Of a stretch of DNA of 64,000 nucleotides, positions 1-7,823 are shown in pieces. Made by a program: the position numbers and the translations under genes. Numbering within the stretch: the first letter of the stretch is position 1; the number at the start of each line of letters is the position of its first letter. The notes under the pieces are model-generated. The model was not told where the DNA came from. It made no database searches and worked only from the letters and a program-made list of their open reading frames with translations. Location: assembly GCA_019637805.1 (NCBI GenBank), contig JAHBVB010000002.1, positions 1 through 64,000 of the forward strand, written 5' to 3'. This stretch comes from Anaerolineales bacterium (GTDB lineage Bacteria > Chloroflexota > Anaerolineae > Anaerolineales > UBA11579).

Positions 1-210
1 TGAACGATGCTGGCTGATATCGATGTTGCGAGCTTGCATGGCGCTAAGGCTGCCGGCTGCAGCCGGCAGCCCTGGTTGCCCCCAGGTGCCGGCACTTTCG
101 ATGTGCCAATTGGATGCAAAGACCGTTAATGCCGCCAATTCTTTTAAGAGGCCTTCGGCCATGGGAGAGCGGCAGATGTTGGCGGTGCAGATTAGAAGAA
201 TGCGTTTCAT
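1..210 (-). CDS. Low-molecular-weight protein-tyrosine phosphatase, partial (N-terminal 70 residues)
   Basis: The gene reads leftward from an ATG at 210 and runs off the window edge. The product starts MKRILLICTANICRSP, which is the LMW-PTP P-loop C-x5-R: Cys8 would be the nucleophile and Arg14 the phosphate binder, followed by Ser15. LMW-PTPs hydrolyse phosphotyrosine. In polysaccharide loci the Wzb-type member resets the Wzc/CpsD tyrosine kinase, and a kinase of that type is encoded at 9707. The gene is divergent from the sugar transferase operon and separated from it by about 290 bp. An AAGG lies about 9 nt before the ATG. The general-acid Asp expected near the C-terminus is outside the window, so activity cannot be judged. 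LMW-PTP relatives include arsenate reductases, but the genomic context favours the phosphatase role. Confidence 0.9.
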   Translation of the reverse strand, partial: MKRILLICTANICRSPMAEGLLKELAALTVFASNWHIESAGTWGQPGLPAAAGSLSAMQARNIDISQHRS

Positions 211-220
211 TCAGGTTGCC

Positions 221-248
221 TTGCTATATTGAAAGCAAGTAGTATACT
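221..248 (+). promoter_or_regulatory. Predicted sigma70-type promoter of the exopolysaccharide operon
   Basis: TTGCTA (221-226) is separated by 16 bp from TATACT (243-248), pointing right toward the sugar transferase. The AGTATACT core is self-complementary, so it could also serve as a -10 element for the divergent phosphatase. The predicted start near 255 would give a leader of about 247 nt. Confidence 0.6.
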
Positions 249-254
249 GTGCAA

Positions 255-501
255 GCTACTAAGTTAGAGGTGGGAAATCCCAGCGCGGTAGCAGCAAACA
301 ATCTTAACCGAATAGGCAAACAGCAATCCGTGAGGGGATTCGTTGGACGACTTGTCTTAGCTGATTCCGCTTGCTTTGCTACTTGGAGCCAGGTGAGATT
401 ACCTGTCTCAAACACATCCGTGTATGTCGGAAGGGCGGAGCCTGCTTGGTTAGGGTTAGTTACGAGATGCGGATGAGAGTCTATTGGCGATAGGGGTCCA
501 G
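255..501 (+). promoter_or_regulatory. Long structured 5' leader of the exopolysaccharide operon with an ops-like motif
   Basis: No credible gene lies here. The stretch can fold: GTAGCA (288-293) pairs with TGCTAC (near 377-382), closing a ~95-nt element. Further hairpins are AATCC/GGATT around a GTGAGG loop, CAGGT/ACCTG around GAGATT, and ACAT/ATGT. The 8-mer GCGGTAGC (285-292), preceded by CAGC, matches the core of the ops/JUMPstart element, which recruits RfaH-type NusG paralogs to polysaccharide operons in enterobacteria. No known riboswitch consensus could be matched convincingly. A cis-regulatory role is inferred. Confidence 0.45.
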
Positions 502-1980
502 ATGGTAGCTGTAAGACGGAAGAAGACATCGAAACCTGCAAGCTCTTCGTTTGAAGCAAACATTCAAAATGCGGCCACCCCGCGGCTTTCGGGCAATTAC
601 AGGAGGCGGATGTGGCTGCTGATGTTTGCCGCGGACTTGCTGGGTTTTCTGCTTACTTTGGGAGCTGTGTTGCTAATTAACCAGATCGTGCCGCTGTTCA
701 GGCCGGATTTGTATGACCTGAAATATTTGGTGGTCCTATTGATTTGTTGGGGATTTTTGGTCACCAGCCGGTTGTACCCCGGGGTGGGGGTGAACCCCGC
801 GGATGAGATCCGCCTGGTGACGCAATCGATCAGCCTGGGGGTTTTGATAGGGTTAGCGATCTTCACAGCATTCGACTTGGGTTGGGTGGCAAATGCCTGG
901 ACGTTTTTGCTGGCCTGGCTGGAGGCGATTTTTGCGGTGATCGTTTGCCGCTGGGTGATAAAGATCCTGGCATCCCGGGCTGGGTGGTGGGGCGAGCCCG
1001 TGATTGTGGTTGGGAGGGATGCAAACACTGATCAAGTAGTGCAGTTCCTTCTCAACCGTCGGCGACTAGGTTTTGTGCCTGTAAGTGCTGTATTGAAACA
1101 AGTTCGTATGAATGTTGTGCCCAGCTCCTCGCTAAACAGCTTAGAGAGCATGTCCGATGATTATTATCGTAAAGCGGGTATTCATACCGTGATAGTGAAT
1201 AACTTAATGGAGTTGGGCTTGAAGCCCACAGCTGTTGAGCGGTTATTCAAGTTGTTTGAGAATGTGGTCCTCATCGCAAGCACCGAATTGTTTGAAGGTG
1301 CCTCTATGAAAGTTCATGATCTTGAAGGACTTCTCGGGATCGAAACCAAAAAAGCAAAACCTAGCTTTCAAGCCTTGTTGCTGAAACGGGCAATGGATAT
1401 TGTTTTGGCAATTTTGCTGGGGCTGATAGTTGCGCCAGCTTGTTTGGTCATTACGATATTTATTCGCCTGGAAGGGCCGGGGCCTATCTTTTTCTATCAA
1501 GACCGTGTGGGTGTCAGTGGGAGAGTTTTCAGGATGTTCAAGTTCCGCACCATGGGGATTAATGCTGAGCAGCGATTGGCAGCTTACTTGGAGGGCAATC
1601 CGGACGCTCGAGCGGAGTGGGAACGAGACCAGAAATTGCGCCAAGACCCTCGCTTAACCAGAGTTGGAAAGTTCTTGCGGAAATGGAGTCTGGATGAACT
1701 GCCGCAGCTGGTTAATGTTTTTCTAGGGGAAATGAGTTTTGTTGGACCTAGGCCAATGCTCGTGAGCCAGGTTTCCCTTTATGGCAAAGGAATCAATGCC
1801 TATTATTCAATGCGGCCAGGACTCACAGGGATGTGGCAGGTGTCAGGAAGGAACAAGACTACATTTGCTGAACGTGCAAGTTTTGATAGCTATTACACTA
1901 GAAATTGGTCAACTTGGTTGGATCTTTATATATTGTTGAGAACAGTGTGGGTAGTTTTCAGAAAAGATGGTGCGCTTTAA
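502..1980 (+). CDS. Initiating undecaprenyl-phosphate sugar-1-phosphate transferase (WbaP/EpsE-type polyprenyl glycosylphosphotransferase)
   Basis: This enzyme starts repeat-unit synthesis by moving a hexose-1-phosphate from a UDP-sugar onto undecaprenyl phosphate at the inner membrane. The N-terminal half carries hydrophobic segments and a CoA-binding-like linker. The C-terminal ~200 residues are the bacterial sugar transferase domain: a membrane re-entrant helix (KRAMDIVLAILLG), FFYQDRVG, FKFRTM, the catalytic acidic motif in SLDELPQL, GPRP, and the RPGLTGMWQVSGR block. The ATG at 502 is preferred over an upstream TTG at 484 because it follows a GGGG tract and gives the basic start MVAVRRKKTSK. 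At 492 aa its length fits the five-TM WbaP class. It is the first gene of the exopolysaccharide cluster. Which sugar is transferred (Glc, Gal or another) cannot be told from sequence. Confidence 0.9.
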   Translation: MVAVRRKKTSKPASSSFEANIQNAATPRLSGNYRRRMWLLMFAADLLGFLLTLGAVLLINQIVPLFRPDLYDLKYLVVLLICWGFLVTSRLYPGVGVNPADEIRLVTQSISLGVLIGLAIFTAFDLGWVANAWTFLLAWLEAIFAVIVCRWVIKILASRAGWWGEPVIVVGRDANTDQVVQFLLNRRRLGFVPVSAVLKQVRMNVVPSSSLNSLESMSDDYYRKAGIHTVIVNNLMELGLKPTAVERLFKLFENVVLIASTELFEGASMKVHDLEGLLGIETKKAKPSFQALLLKRAMDIVLAILLGLIVAPACLVITIFIRLEGPGPIFFYQDRVGVSGRVFRMFKFRTMGINAEQRLAAYLEGNPDARAEWERDQKLRQDPRLTRVGKFLRKWSLDELPQLVNVFLGEMSFVGPRPMLVSQVSLYGKGINAYYSMRPGLTGMWQVSGRNKTTFAERASFDSYYTRNWSTWLDLYILLRTVWVVFRKDGAL

Positions 1981-2025
1981 GTTTGCAGTCTCAATAGCTA
2001 TGTTTGACCTTATAGTTGCTAAATT

Positions 2026-2415
2026 GTAGTTGTAACGGCTGCGGGGCATGGAACTTTGAGTGATCCGGTTTGTCGTTTGCTAGGAAAAAATTCCAAAATG
2101 TGACCTTCCTCCTTCCCCTAGATTACTTGACATTGGTGCATTTGTTGAAGAAGACTTGTCTTACTGCTAACTGATTCTGGCGGCATTCAGAAAGAAGCCC
2201 CTGGACCGGTGTCGGTGTTGCGCTATGTTACGGAACGACCTGAGGCAGTAAAGGTTGGCACCGTTAGGCCTGCGGAGGCGAACAGTCAGAGAGGTTGTTA
2301 ACCTATTTGAAAATCCCAAGCATACCAGCACATGGCCTAGATAGTGAACCCCAATGGAAGACGGACTGGCCGTCCAACGAATTGTTGAGGACATTGCTTT
2401 TGTTGTAAAACGTCT
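2026..2415 (+). pseudogene. wecB: Decayed C-terminal remnant of UDP-N-acetylglucosamine 2-epimerase
   Basis: Family-specific WecB motifs can be read in order on the + strand, but in shifting frames. They are a VVVTAAGHG-like stretch with DPVCRLLG (2026-2090), [15 protein letters not shown] (2105-2155), [12 protein letters not shown] (2167-2202), [18 protein letters not shown] (about 2216-2270), VVNLFENP (about 2296), AYQHMA (near 2320) followed by a stop, then NPNG and DGLAVQRIVEDI (about 2363-2398). At least four frameshifts and several stops separate them, and three codons appear lost inside the PSLGKPV-type segment. Only about 130 of the usual ~370 codons remain. The functional enzyme supplies UDP-ManNAc. 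The relic precedes an intact MurB-like gene whose RBS lies just beyond it. Confidence 0.8.
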
Positions 2416-2525
2416 GCATTCATCTGTTAGCTTTTGCCAAAGAGAAGATTTATTAGCGAAGCTTTTTATGAGATACCTACAGGATATAGATCGGGACAAT
2501 CTGCAGAAACCTTTGGAGAAGACGA

Positions 2526-3629
2526 ATGTCAGCAACTTGTCATAAGCGCAACCAAATAATATCCTTCCTTCAAGATCAGAACATTTGCTACAAGACTGAT
2601 TACTTAATTAAGTATGAGACATATTTTAAAACAGGTGGAATTGTTAAGCTTTTTGTAGCTCCACAAGACTATGGAAAAATGGTTAGCTTGGTTTCATTTC
2701 TAAACGTATCTAGAATAAAGTATAGAATAATTGGTTATACAAGCAATATGCTGTTTTTTGATGAAATACAGTATTCTGTCATTCTGTCCACCAAGAATTT
2801 AAATTCTCTAGAGATAAAAGAGAAGAAAATTGAAGTTGAAGCCGGGTATCAGCTACAAGATTTTGTAAGAGTAGCTCTAATAAATGGTTGGAAGGGCTTT
2901 GACGGTCTTGAAGGAATCCCTGGCAGTATCGGGGGAGCCCTAGTTATGAATGCTGGGGCATATGGATATTCAATTTCTGACAATTTGATATCAGTAGAGT
3001 GCATAGACGGTGAAAATAGACTGTCACTTCTTAAAAAAGATGACTGCTTGTTTGAATATCGCAATTCTATTTTCAGAGGGGGGGGGCATTGTATATTAAG
3101 GGCGACTTTTTCTTTGCAAAAAGATAGTATAGCTAGAATAGCTAAGAATATAGAGAAATTTCATATAGCAAGGCACTCATATCAGGAACACGCATACCCT
3201 AATTTAGGAAGCATGATCTCTATCAACGAAAATTTTTACAATGAGATATTCCGCAATAAGAAAACCTTTGCCCTTCTATTTTGGCTGTTAAGAATACTTT
3301 TTAAAAATCCGATAAGCAAATTTTTATCAAGAAGAAACCCAAATAATATTGTGTTCAATTGGTTACTAAAAAAATTTCTCCTTTTGGAAAGAAGAGTTCT
3401 CTTGAATTATCAAATGTCTGCAAAAGGGGCAAACAGTCTAGTTAATAACGGAAAGGTCCTTCCAAAGGAAATAATCGAATATACCCTTCTGTGCAAAGAA
3501 TTACTTGGGGGAAAATATCACATTGAAAACGAGTTCGTCGTAACCCCGGCTTTTTCCGTTGATCCAGAATTTCAAGGAACTTATGATCTCCTTGTTTCTA
3601 AATTGTCAGAATCCAGACAAGATGCTTAA
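2526..3629 (+). CDS. MurB-like FAD-dependent UDP-GlcNAc-enolpyruvate reductase paralog in the polysaccharide cluster
   Basis: The FAD-binding N-terminal lobe is recognisable: KTGG near residue 37, then GLEGIPGSIGGALVMNAG around residues 126-144, and FEYRNSIF near 175. The NLGSM segment near residue 223 matches the MurB loop with the proton-donating Ser, and the C-terminal SAKGANSLVNNG and IENEF match the SEKHANFIVN block and the catalytic Glu region. Between NLGSM and SAKGAN about 65 residues (roughly 232-298) are hydrophobic and basic and replace the usual short helix, which is unusual. MurB reduces UDP-GlcNAc enolpyruvate to UDP-MurNAc for peptidoglycan. The context here points to a specialised role in making an unusual sugar for the exopolysaccharide, which is inference. 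GGAGA at 2515 supports the start. The gene is AT-rich and contains a G9 run at 3078-3086. Confidence 0.82.
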   Translation: MSATCHKRNQIISFLQDQNICYKTDYLIKYETYFKTGGIVKLFVAPQDYGKMVSLVSFLNVSRIKYRIIGYTSNMLFFDEIQYSVILSTKNLNSLEIKEKKIEVEAGYQLQDFVRVALINGWKGFDGLEGIPGSIGGALVMNAGAYGYSISDNLISVECIDGENRLSLLKKDDCLFEYRNSIFRGGGHCILRATFSLQKDSIARIAKNIEKFHIARHSYQEHAYPNLGSMISINENFYNEIFRNKKTFALLFWLLRILFKNPISKFLSRRNPNNIVFNWLLKKFLLLERRVLLNYQMSAKGANSLVNNGKVLPKEIIEYTLLCKELLGGKYHIENEFVVTPAFSVDPEFQGTYDLLVSKLSESRQDA

Positions 3630-3744
3630 CGGTTCCACTGAAGGATGAACCCCCAAAAATGAATGCACTCGTCTCAACAAGCTGTATTGGAATTAGAACA
3701 AGTTTAATATATACATATATCTTTCTGAAGACTGTGGAACTGGA

Positions 3745-4824
3745 ATGGTTAAGAAGATGACAAAAGCTTATATTCTGGCTTTTCAAAGAGCCACGAACTA
3801 CGGAGCAGTGTTACAGATTTTTGCGTTCAAAAAGATTTTAGAAAGATTGGGCTTAACAGTTGAAGTTATTGATTATGTCCCAGACTGGATGCCTGCAAGG
3901 ATAAAAAGCCAGCCGTCAATTGGTAGTTTCGTAAAGAGGAAAATGCTGGCTTTCACGTTCCGAAAATTTTTGAAGGAATTGAATTTAACAAAGGCAAAAT
4001 TTTTTGATAGTATTTCTTTGAAAGCAAATTTGCCAGAGGCGGATTTCTATTTTGTCGGCAGTGATCAGGTTTGGAATGAGAACCTGATAAGGAAAGATGC
4101 AACATACTTCTTGGATTTTGTGCCAGATGCTTCTCACAAAATAGGTTATGCAGTTAGTATGGGTAACAATCATTTGTCTGATGATTTTAGAAAAGAAGTA
4201 ACGCCTTTGATTAGAAGATTTCACAAGTTATCTGTCCGGGAAACATTTGTTGCTAATTTTCTCAAGGAATCCTTGCACGTTGATTCGTTCGTTGTATTGG
4301 ATCCAACTCTTCTGCTACAAGAACGAGACTATGATGAAATAAGGGATGAGAAAAAATGGAACACGGAGTTCATCGCTGTTTACTCAGCTATGCATGATTC
4401 TGGGATTTATGAACTGTCAAAGTACTTAAGAGCGAAAACAAATCTGCCTATCGTGAATTTAGGTTACCATTTTAATGGAGCCGATAAACAGGAATATATA
4501 TTTGGACCCGGTCACTGGTTAAGCAGAATAAAAGAATCCTCATACTTCATTACTAATTCATTTCACGGGAGTGCTTTTGCCATTTTGTATAAGAAAAAAT
4601 TTTTCTCAGTGCCAACTCAAAACCCCTCCCATCAAGGCCTCAATGCAAGATTTGTAGAGCTTCTAAAGTCTCTGGATTTAACTAGTCGGCTAGTAAATTC
4701 TGAAAGCGATATAAGTAATCTGTTGGGTGAGCCGATTGACTATAAAAGGACTTATTACCTGCTAGACAAAAGGAGGAATCAATCAATGCGATTTCTAGCA
4801 GAGGCTATTGGCGAAGTGAAGTAA
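3745..4824 (+). CDS. Polysaccharide pyruvyl transferase family protein
   Basis: The 359-residue product opens with KAYILAFQRATNYGAVLQ, the N-terminal motif of the polysaccharide pyruvyl transferase family (CsaB/WcaK/ExoV-like). The C-terminal half keeps family features: FIAVYSAM, a glycine-containing loop near FGPGHWLSRI, and ITNSFHGSAFAILY, where the His sits in the conserved SxRxH-like block. Members add ketal pyruvate from PEP to sugar residues of cell-surface polymers. Some relatives instead act as glycosyltransferases, so the exact reaction is inferred. A second ATG at 3757 is a possible start; neither has a strong Shine-Dalgarno. It sits after the MurB-like gene and before the flippase, in the low-GC block. 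Confidence 0.85.
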   Translation: MVKKMTKAYILAFQRATNYGAVLQIFAFKKILERLGLTVEVIDYVPDWMPARIKSQPSIGSFVKRKMLAFTFRKFLKELNLTKAKFFDSISLKANLPEADFYFVGSDQVWNENLIRKDATYFLDFVPDASHKIGYAVSMGNNHLSDDFRKEVTPLIRRFHKLSVRETFVANFLKESLHVDSFVVLDPTLLLQERDYDEIRDEKKWNTEFIAVYSAMHDSGIYELSKYLRAKTNLPIVNLGYHFNGADKQEYIFGPGHWLSRIKESSYFITNSFHGSAFAILYKKKFFSVPTQNPSHQGLNARFVELLKSLDLTSRLVNSESDISNLLGEPIDYKRTYYLLDKRRNQSMRFLAEAIGEVK

Positions 4825-4925
4825 AAAGTCAGAAAGTTTATACAAGTGGGAAGCTTATTGAATACAATATTTGGGGGTTCTTGGGGCTTCCCGGAAAGTG
4901 CTTCTGGCAAACTTAATTTCTCGCA

Positions 4926-6461
4926 ATGATAACTAAAAAACAGTTTTCTAAAAATCTAGGCGTCAATGTGATAAATTTTGCGGTTAATTTTGCCTCCGGT
5001 TTGCTAGTAGCGCCTTTCTTAATTCACCATTTAGGGATATCTGCATTTGGTATTGTAGGGGTCTCTATGAGTGTTGTTGGATTCATGACAATAGTGTCGA
5101 CAAGTCTAAACCAGGCAAATAACCGATTTGTTTCGATGAACATGGTTTCTGGGGATAAGCAAACAACAATTTCAGTGATAACGACAACCTTTATTCTGTA
5201 TGGAATTTCAATTCTCGTATTTTTGCCGATCCTTGCCTTTATCTCAATTAATTCTGGAAGGATATTTAACATATCTCCAAACACGGTCCCAGCGGCCTCA
5301 TTTTTGTTTTTACTTATGGGGTTGGGCCAAGTTTTGATAATGTTGAATGCAGTAATTGTGAGCCCGCTTTTTGCTAAAAATCGGCTTGATATTATCCAGT
5401 CTATTAATATCTTGAGAAATGTTTTAGATATTGTTTTTTTATTCATATCAGTAACATATATCTCAAATTCTTTAATCTCGGTTGGTGCAGCTTACTTTGC
5501 GGCAATTGTTTTAGCAATAACTGCCGCAATCGTGTATTTTAGGAAATTCCTGCCATACTACAAATTCAGATTTCATGACTTTAATAGAAATAAGGCCCGA
5601 GATATATTTAAGCTCTCTAGTTGGACAGCTGTCAGTGCTGTCGGCATGTTGATGTTCTTGCAGACCGACGTTGTTCTTATAAATGTCTTTTTGGGAGCAG
5701 AGGAGGCTGGTAAATATGCAGTGGCGGGGCAATGGAGATTATTACTTATTTCTGTAGCAACCATTTTGAGCGTGGTTACAGCGCCAATTATTTTAGTTAA
5801 ATATTCTGAAAATAGGCTAAATGAATTGAAGGATTTCTTATACAAAGCCGTTAAGTATCAAGGTATTTACACTGCTGTACCCACTGCTCTTCTTGTAGTT
5901 TATGCTGATACGATACTATCTCTTTGGCTTGGAAACGATTTCATGGATTTATCAATTCTTCTGCGGGCCATGATATTCCATTTGGCCTTTTCTCAAGCCA
6001 TACGCCCACTTTATGCAGTGGGCACAGCCTTTAACAAGGCAAAATTGCCGGGAATTGCTACTTTGTCATTAGGCCTCGCTCACGTTGTTTTATCCATAGC
6101 ATTACTTAAATTTACTAACTTTGGCCTGTTGGGTGTAATTGTGAGTGGCACCCTTTTTACTGTATTATTAAATATTGTTTTTCTTCCCATGTACGTGGCG
6201 CGTTATTTGAAAGTCTCTCCTACTGAGCTTTACATAAATATAGCACCCGCTCTATTTACTGAAGTGCTTCTTATATTCTTTGGTTTCACACTTAGGCTAT
6301 TGTTCAAACCAACCAGTTGGGTTGCATTGTTTTTTGCATCGATAATTGTAGCTGTTCTGGGTTTGTTTTGTGTCTATTGGATCCTGCTAGACCCAAAAGA
6401 AAAAGCAGAGATTAAGATACTACTGGGAAAAGCCAAGCACATAGTTCCCCTGTGGAGGTGA
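4926..6461 (+). CDS. Oligosaccharide flippase, Wzx-type (MOP superfamily)
   Basis: A 511-residue polytopic membrane protein with roughly 12-14 hydrophobic segments, beginning FSKNLGVNVINFAVNFASG, typical of the polysaccharide transport branch of the MOP superfamily. Wzx proteins flip undecaprenyl-linked repeat units from the cytoplasmic to the outer face of the inner membrane. Position between the pyruvyl transferase and the Wzy-like polymerase fits the Wzx/Wzy pathway. These proteins diverge quickly, so no substrate can be assigned. Low GC and AT-ending codons match the neighbours on both sides. Confidence 0.88.
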   Translation: MITKKQFSKNLGVNVINFAVNFASGLLVAPFLIHHLGISAFGIVGVSMSVVGFMTIVSTSLNQANNRFVSMNMVSGDKQTTISVITTTFILYGISILVFLPILAFISINSGRIFNISPNTVPAASFLFLLMGLGQVLIMLNAVIVSPLFAKNRLDIIQSINILRNVLDIVFLFISVTYISNSLISVGAAYFAAIVLAITAAIVYFRKFLPYYKFRFHDFNRNKARDIFKLSSWTAVSAVGMLMFLQTDVVLINVFLGAEEAGKYAVAGQWRLLLISVATILSVVTAPIILVKYSENRLNELKDFLYKAVKYQGIYTAVPTALLVVYADTILSLWLGNDFMDLSILLRAMIFHLAFSQAIRPLYAVGTAFNKAKLPGIATLSLGLAHVVLSIALLKFTNFGLLGVIVSGTLFTVLLNIVFLPMYVARYLKVSPTELYINIAPALFTEVLLIFFGFTLRLLFKPTSWVALFFASIIVAVLGLFCVYWILLDPKEKAEIKILLGKAKHIVPLWR

Positions 6462-6536
6462 CATTTAGAACCAATACAACGGCTTTCAAGTTTCGCAACG
6501 TTCCCAGTTATAGATTCCACTCGTGATAGAAGATTA

Positions 6537-7748
6537 ATGCTAAAGATCAAAAAGTTCAACATTTACGAAATAGCTTATCTAACCTTTGCATTTGATTCGT
6601 TACTGAAAGTTGATCTGTTTGGGTTGAGGCTTCATATTGGAGTTGTGATTATATTAATCATTTTATTTATAAGCTTTCTGGCTAGGTCGAGATTCGATTA
6701 TATAAAAAGTTTTTTAAAAAGAAATTGGACAATCCTCCCCTTTTTCGCGTATGTTTTCCTTAGCGTTGCTCTCAATTCCTCGTATCCCGGAATTTCTCTA
6801 ACCTTATCTTATTACTTGATAGCGTTGGGTATATTCTATTTCTTGTATATAAAAGAAAAGTATATTTCAAACAGAGCCATTGTTGCTTTTCAATGGATAT
6901 TGATCCTTTCTGGACTTTTACAGCTTCTCTTATACATAGTTTGGGGATATCAAGTTTCTTTCTATGACCCAGAGTATTACATGGTAGATGCGAGCTTTGT
7001 CACTAGGCTTAGAGGTTTCTTTCTAGAGCCTAACTGGTACTCTATAATAATAGTGTTTAACAGCCTGTTAATGATTATGATGCTTAAGCGGGATATGTTA
7101 AAACACAAGTGGTTGTTAGTTCTAACTACTTTTTGCATATTTCTCAATGGCTCATATACATTTATCGGCGTCATTTTAATAGGTAGTGTATTTAGTTTTT
7201 TTATTAAATTTCCTTGGGTATCGAAATTGAAATTAATTATTGTCATTTTTACATTTGCGGTTTTACTGACTATTTTTACTGCAAGAAGTATTTCACAAAA
7301 AGGCGATACTCGGAATCTTTTGGGTAGTGCACAGATTAATTATGGCTCTAGATTGTTTCCGGCAATGAGAACAATCGATTTTGTATCAAAACACTCCTTG
7401 TACAGGCAATTATTTGGATTTGGGGTGGGAAGTTGGCCCTACGTCGGGCTCGAACAAAATAGATTAGGTTATATTGGAATAAGGGGTAGCTATATAATCC
7501 AACCCGCCCAAAGGGACTCTGCTGAATTTCAAGTTTTCTTACTCGAAGTTGGATACTTGGGCGTCGTATTGTTTATTTTTGATTATTTATATAACTTCCT
7601 TAGGTTTCGGAATACTAATTGGTCTTATTCCATTGCGTCTGCATGTATGCTTGCGGCCTTTTTTATCTATCCAATATTTAAATTTTCTATGTATTTGATA
7701 CCCTTCTTTCTTATAAGATCCAGAGCAGTAAAGTACAAAAGTTTATAG
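6537..7748 (+). CDS. Wzy-type polysaccharide polymerase / O-antigen ligase-like membrane protein
   Basis: The 403-residue product has about ten hydrophobic segments and a large soluble loop (about residues 250-330, including RNLLGSAQINYGSRLF and GFGVGSWPYVG) between late membrane helices, as in Wzy/O-antigen polymerase and WaaL-like proteins. The phrase RGFFLEPNWYS near residue 160 resembles the RxxGxxxEPN motif common in bacterial polymerases. It would join lipid-linked repeat units at the periplasmic face. Assignment rests on topology and neighbours (flippase, GTs, chain-length kinase), because this family has little primary-sequence conservation. Confidence 0.78.
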   Translation: MLKIKKFNIYEIAYLTFAFDSLLKVDLFGLRLHIGVVIILIILFISFLARSRFDYIKSFLKRNWTILPFFAYVFLSVALNSSYPGISLTLSYYLIALGIFYFLYIKEKYISNRAIVAFQWILILSGLLQLLLYIVWGYQVSFYDPEYYMVDASFVTRLRGFFLEPNWYSIIIVFNSLLMIMMLKRDMLKHKWLLVLTTFCIFLNGSYTFIGVILIGSVFSFFIKFPWVSKLKLIIVIFTFAVLLTIFTARSISQKGDTRNLLGSAQINYGSRLFPAMRTIDFVSKHSLYRQLFGFGVGSWPYVGLEQNRLGYIGIRGSYIIQPAQRDSAEFQVFLLEVGYLGVVLFIFDYLYNFLRFRNTNWSYSIASACMLAAFFIYPIFKFSMYLIPFFLIRSRAVKYKSL

Positions 7749-7823
7749 AAGCCATTCTTTTCGGAACCTTTGGTTGCGAGATCTAATCGAAAAAAGTTCT
7801 TTTTAGGCTGGACGGGGTAGTCG

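Noticed and set aside
255-501. TPP, cobalamin or c-di-GMP-I riboswitch before the sugar transferase
   Set aside because: Fragments such as AGCCAGG...ACCTG and GGCAAAC resemble pieces of these classes, but the remaining conserved bases and order are missing.
2354-2545. A 63-codon gene between the sugar transferase and MurB
   Set aside because: Its start reads as the end of WecB (DGLAVQRIVEDI) and is one segment of the multi-frame relic, with no plausible protein after it.
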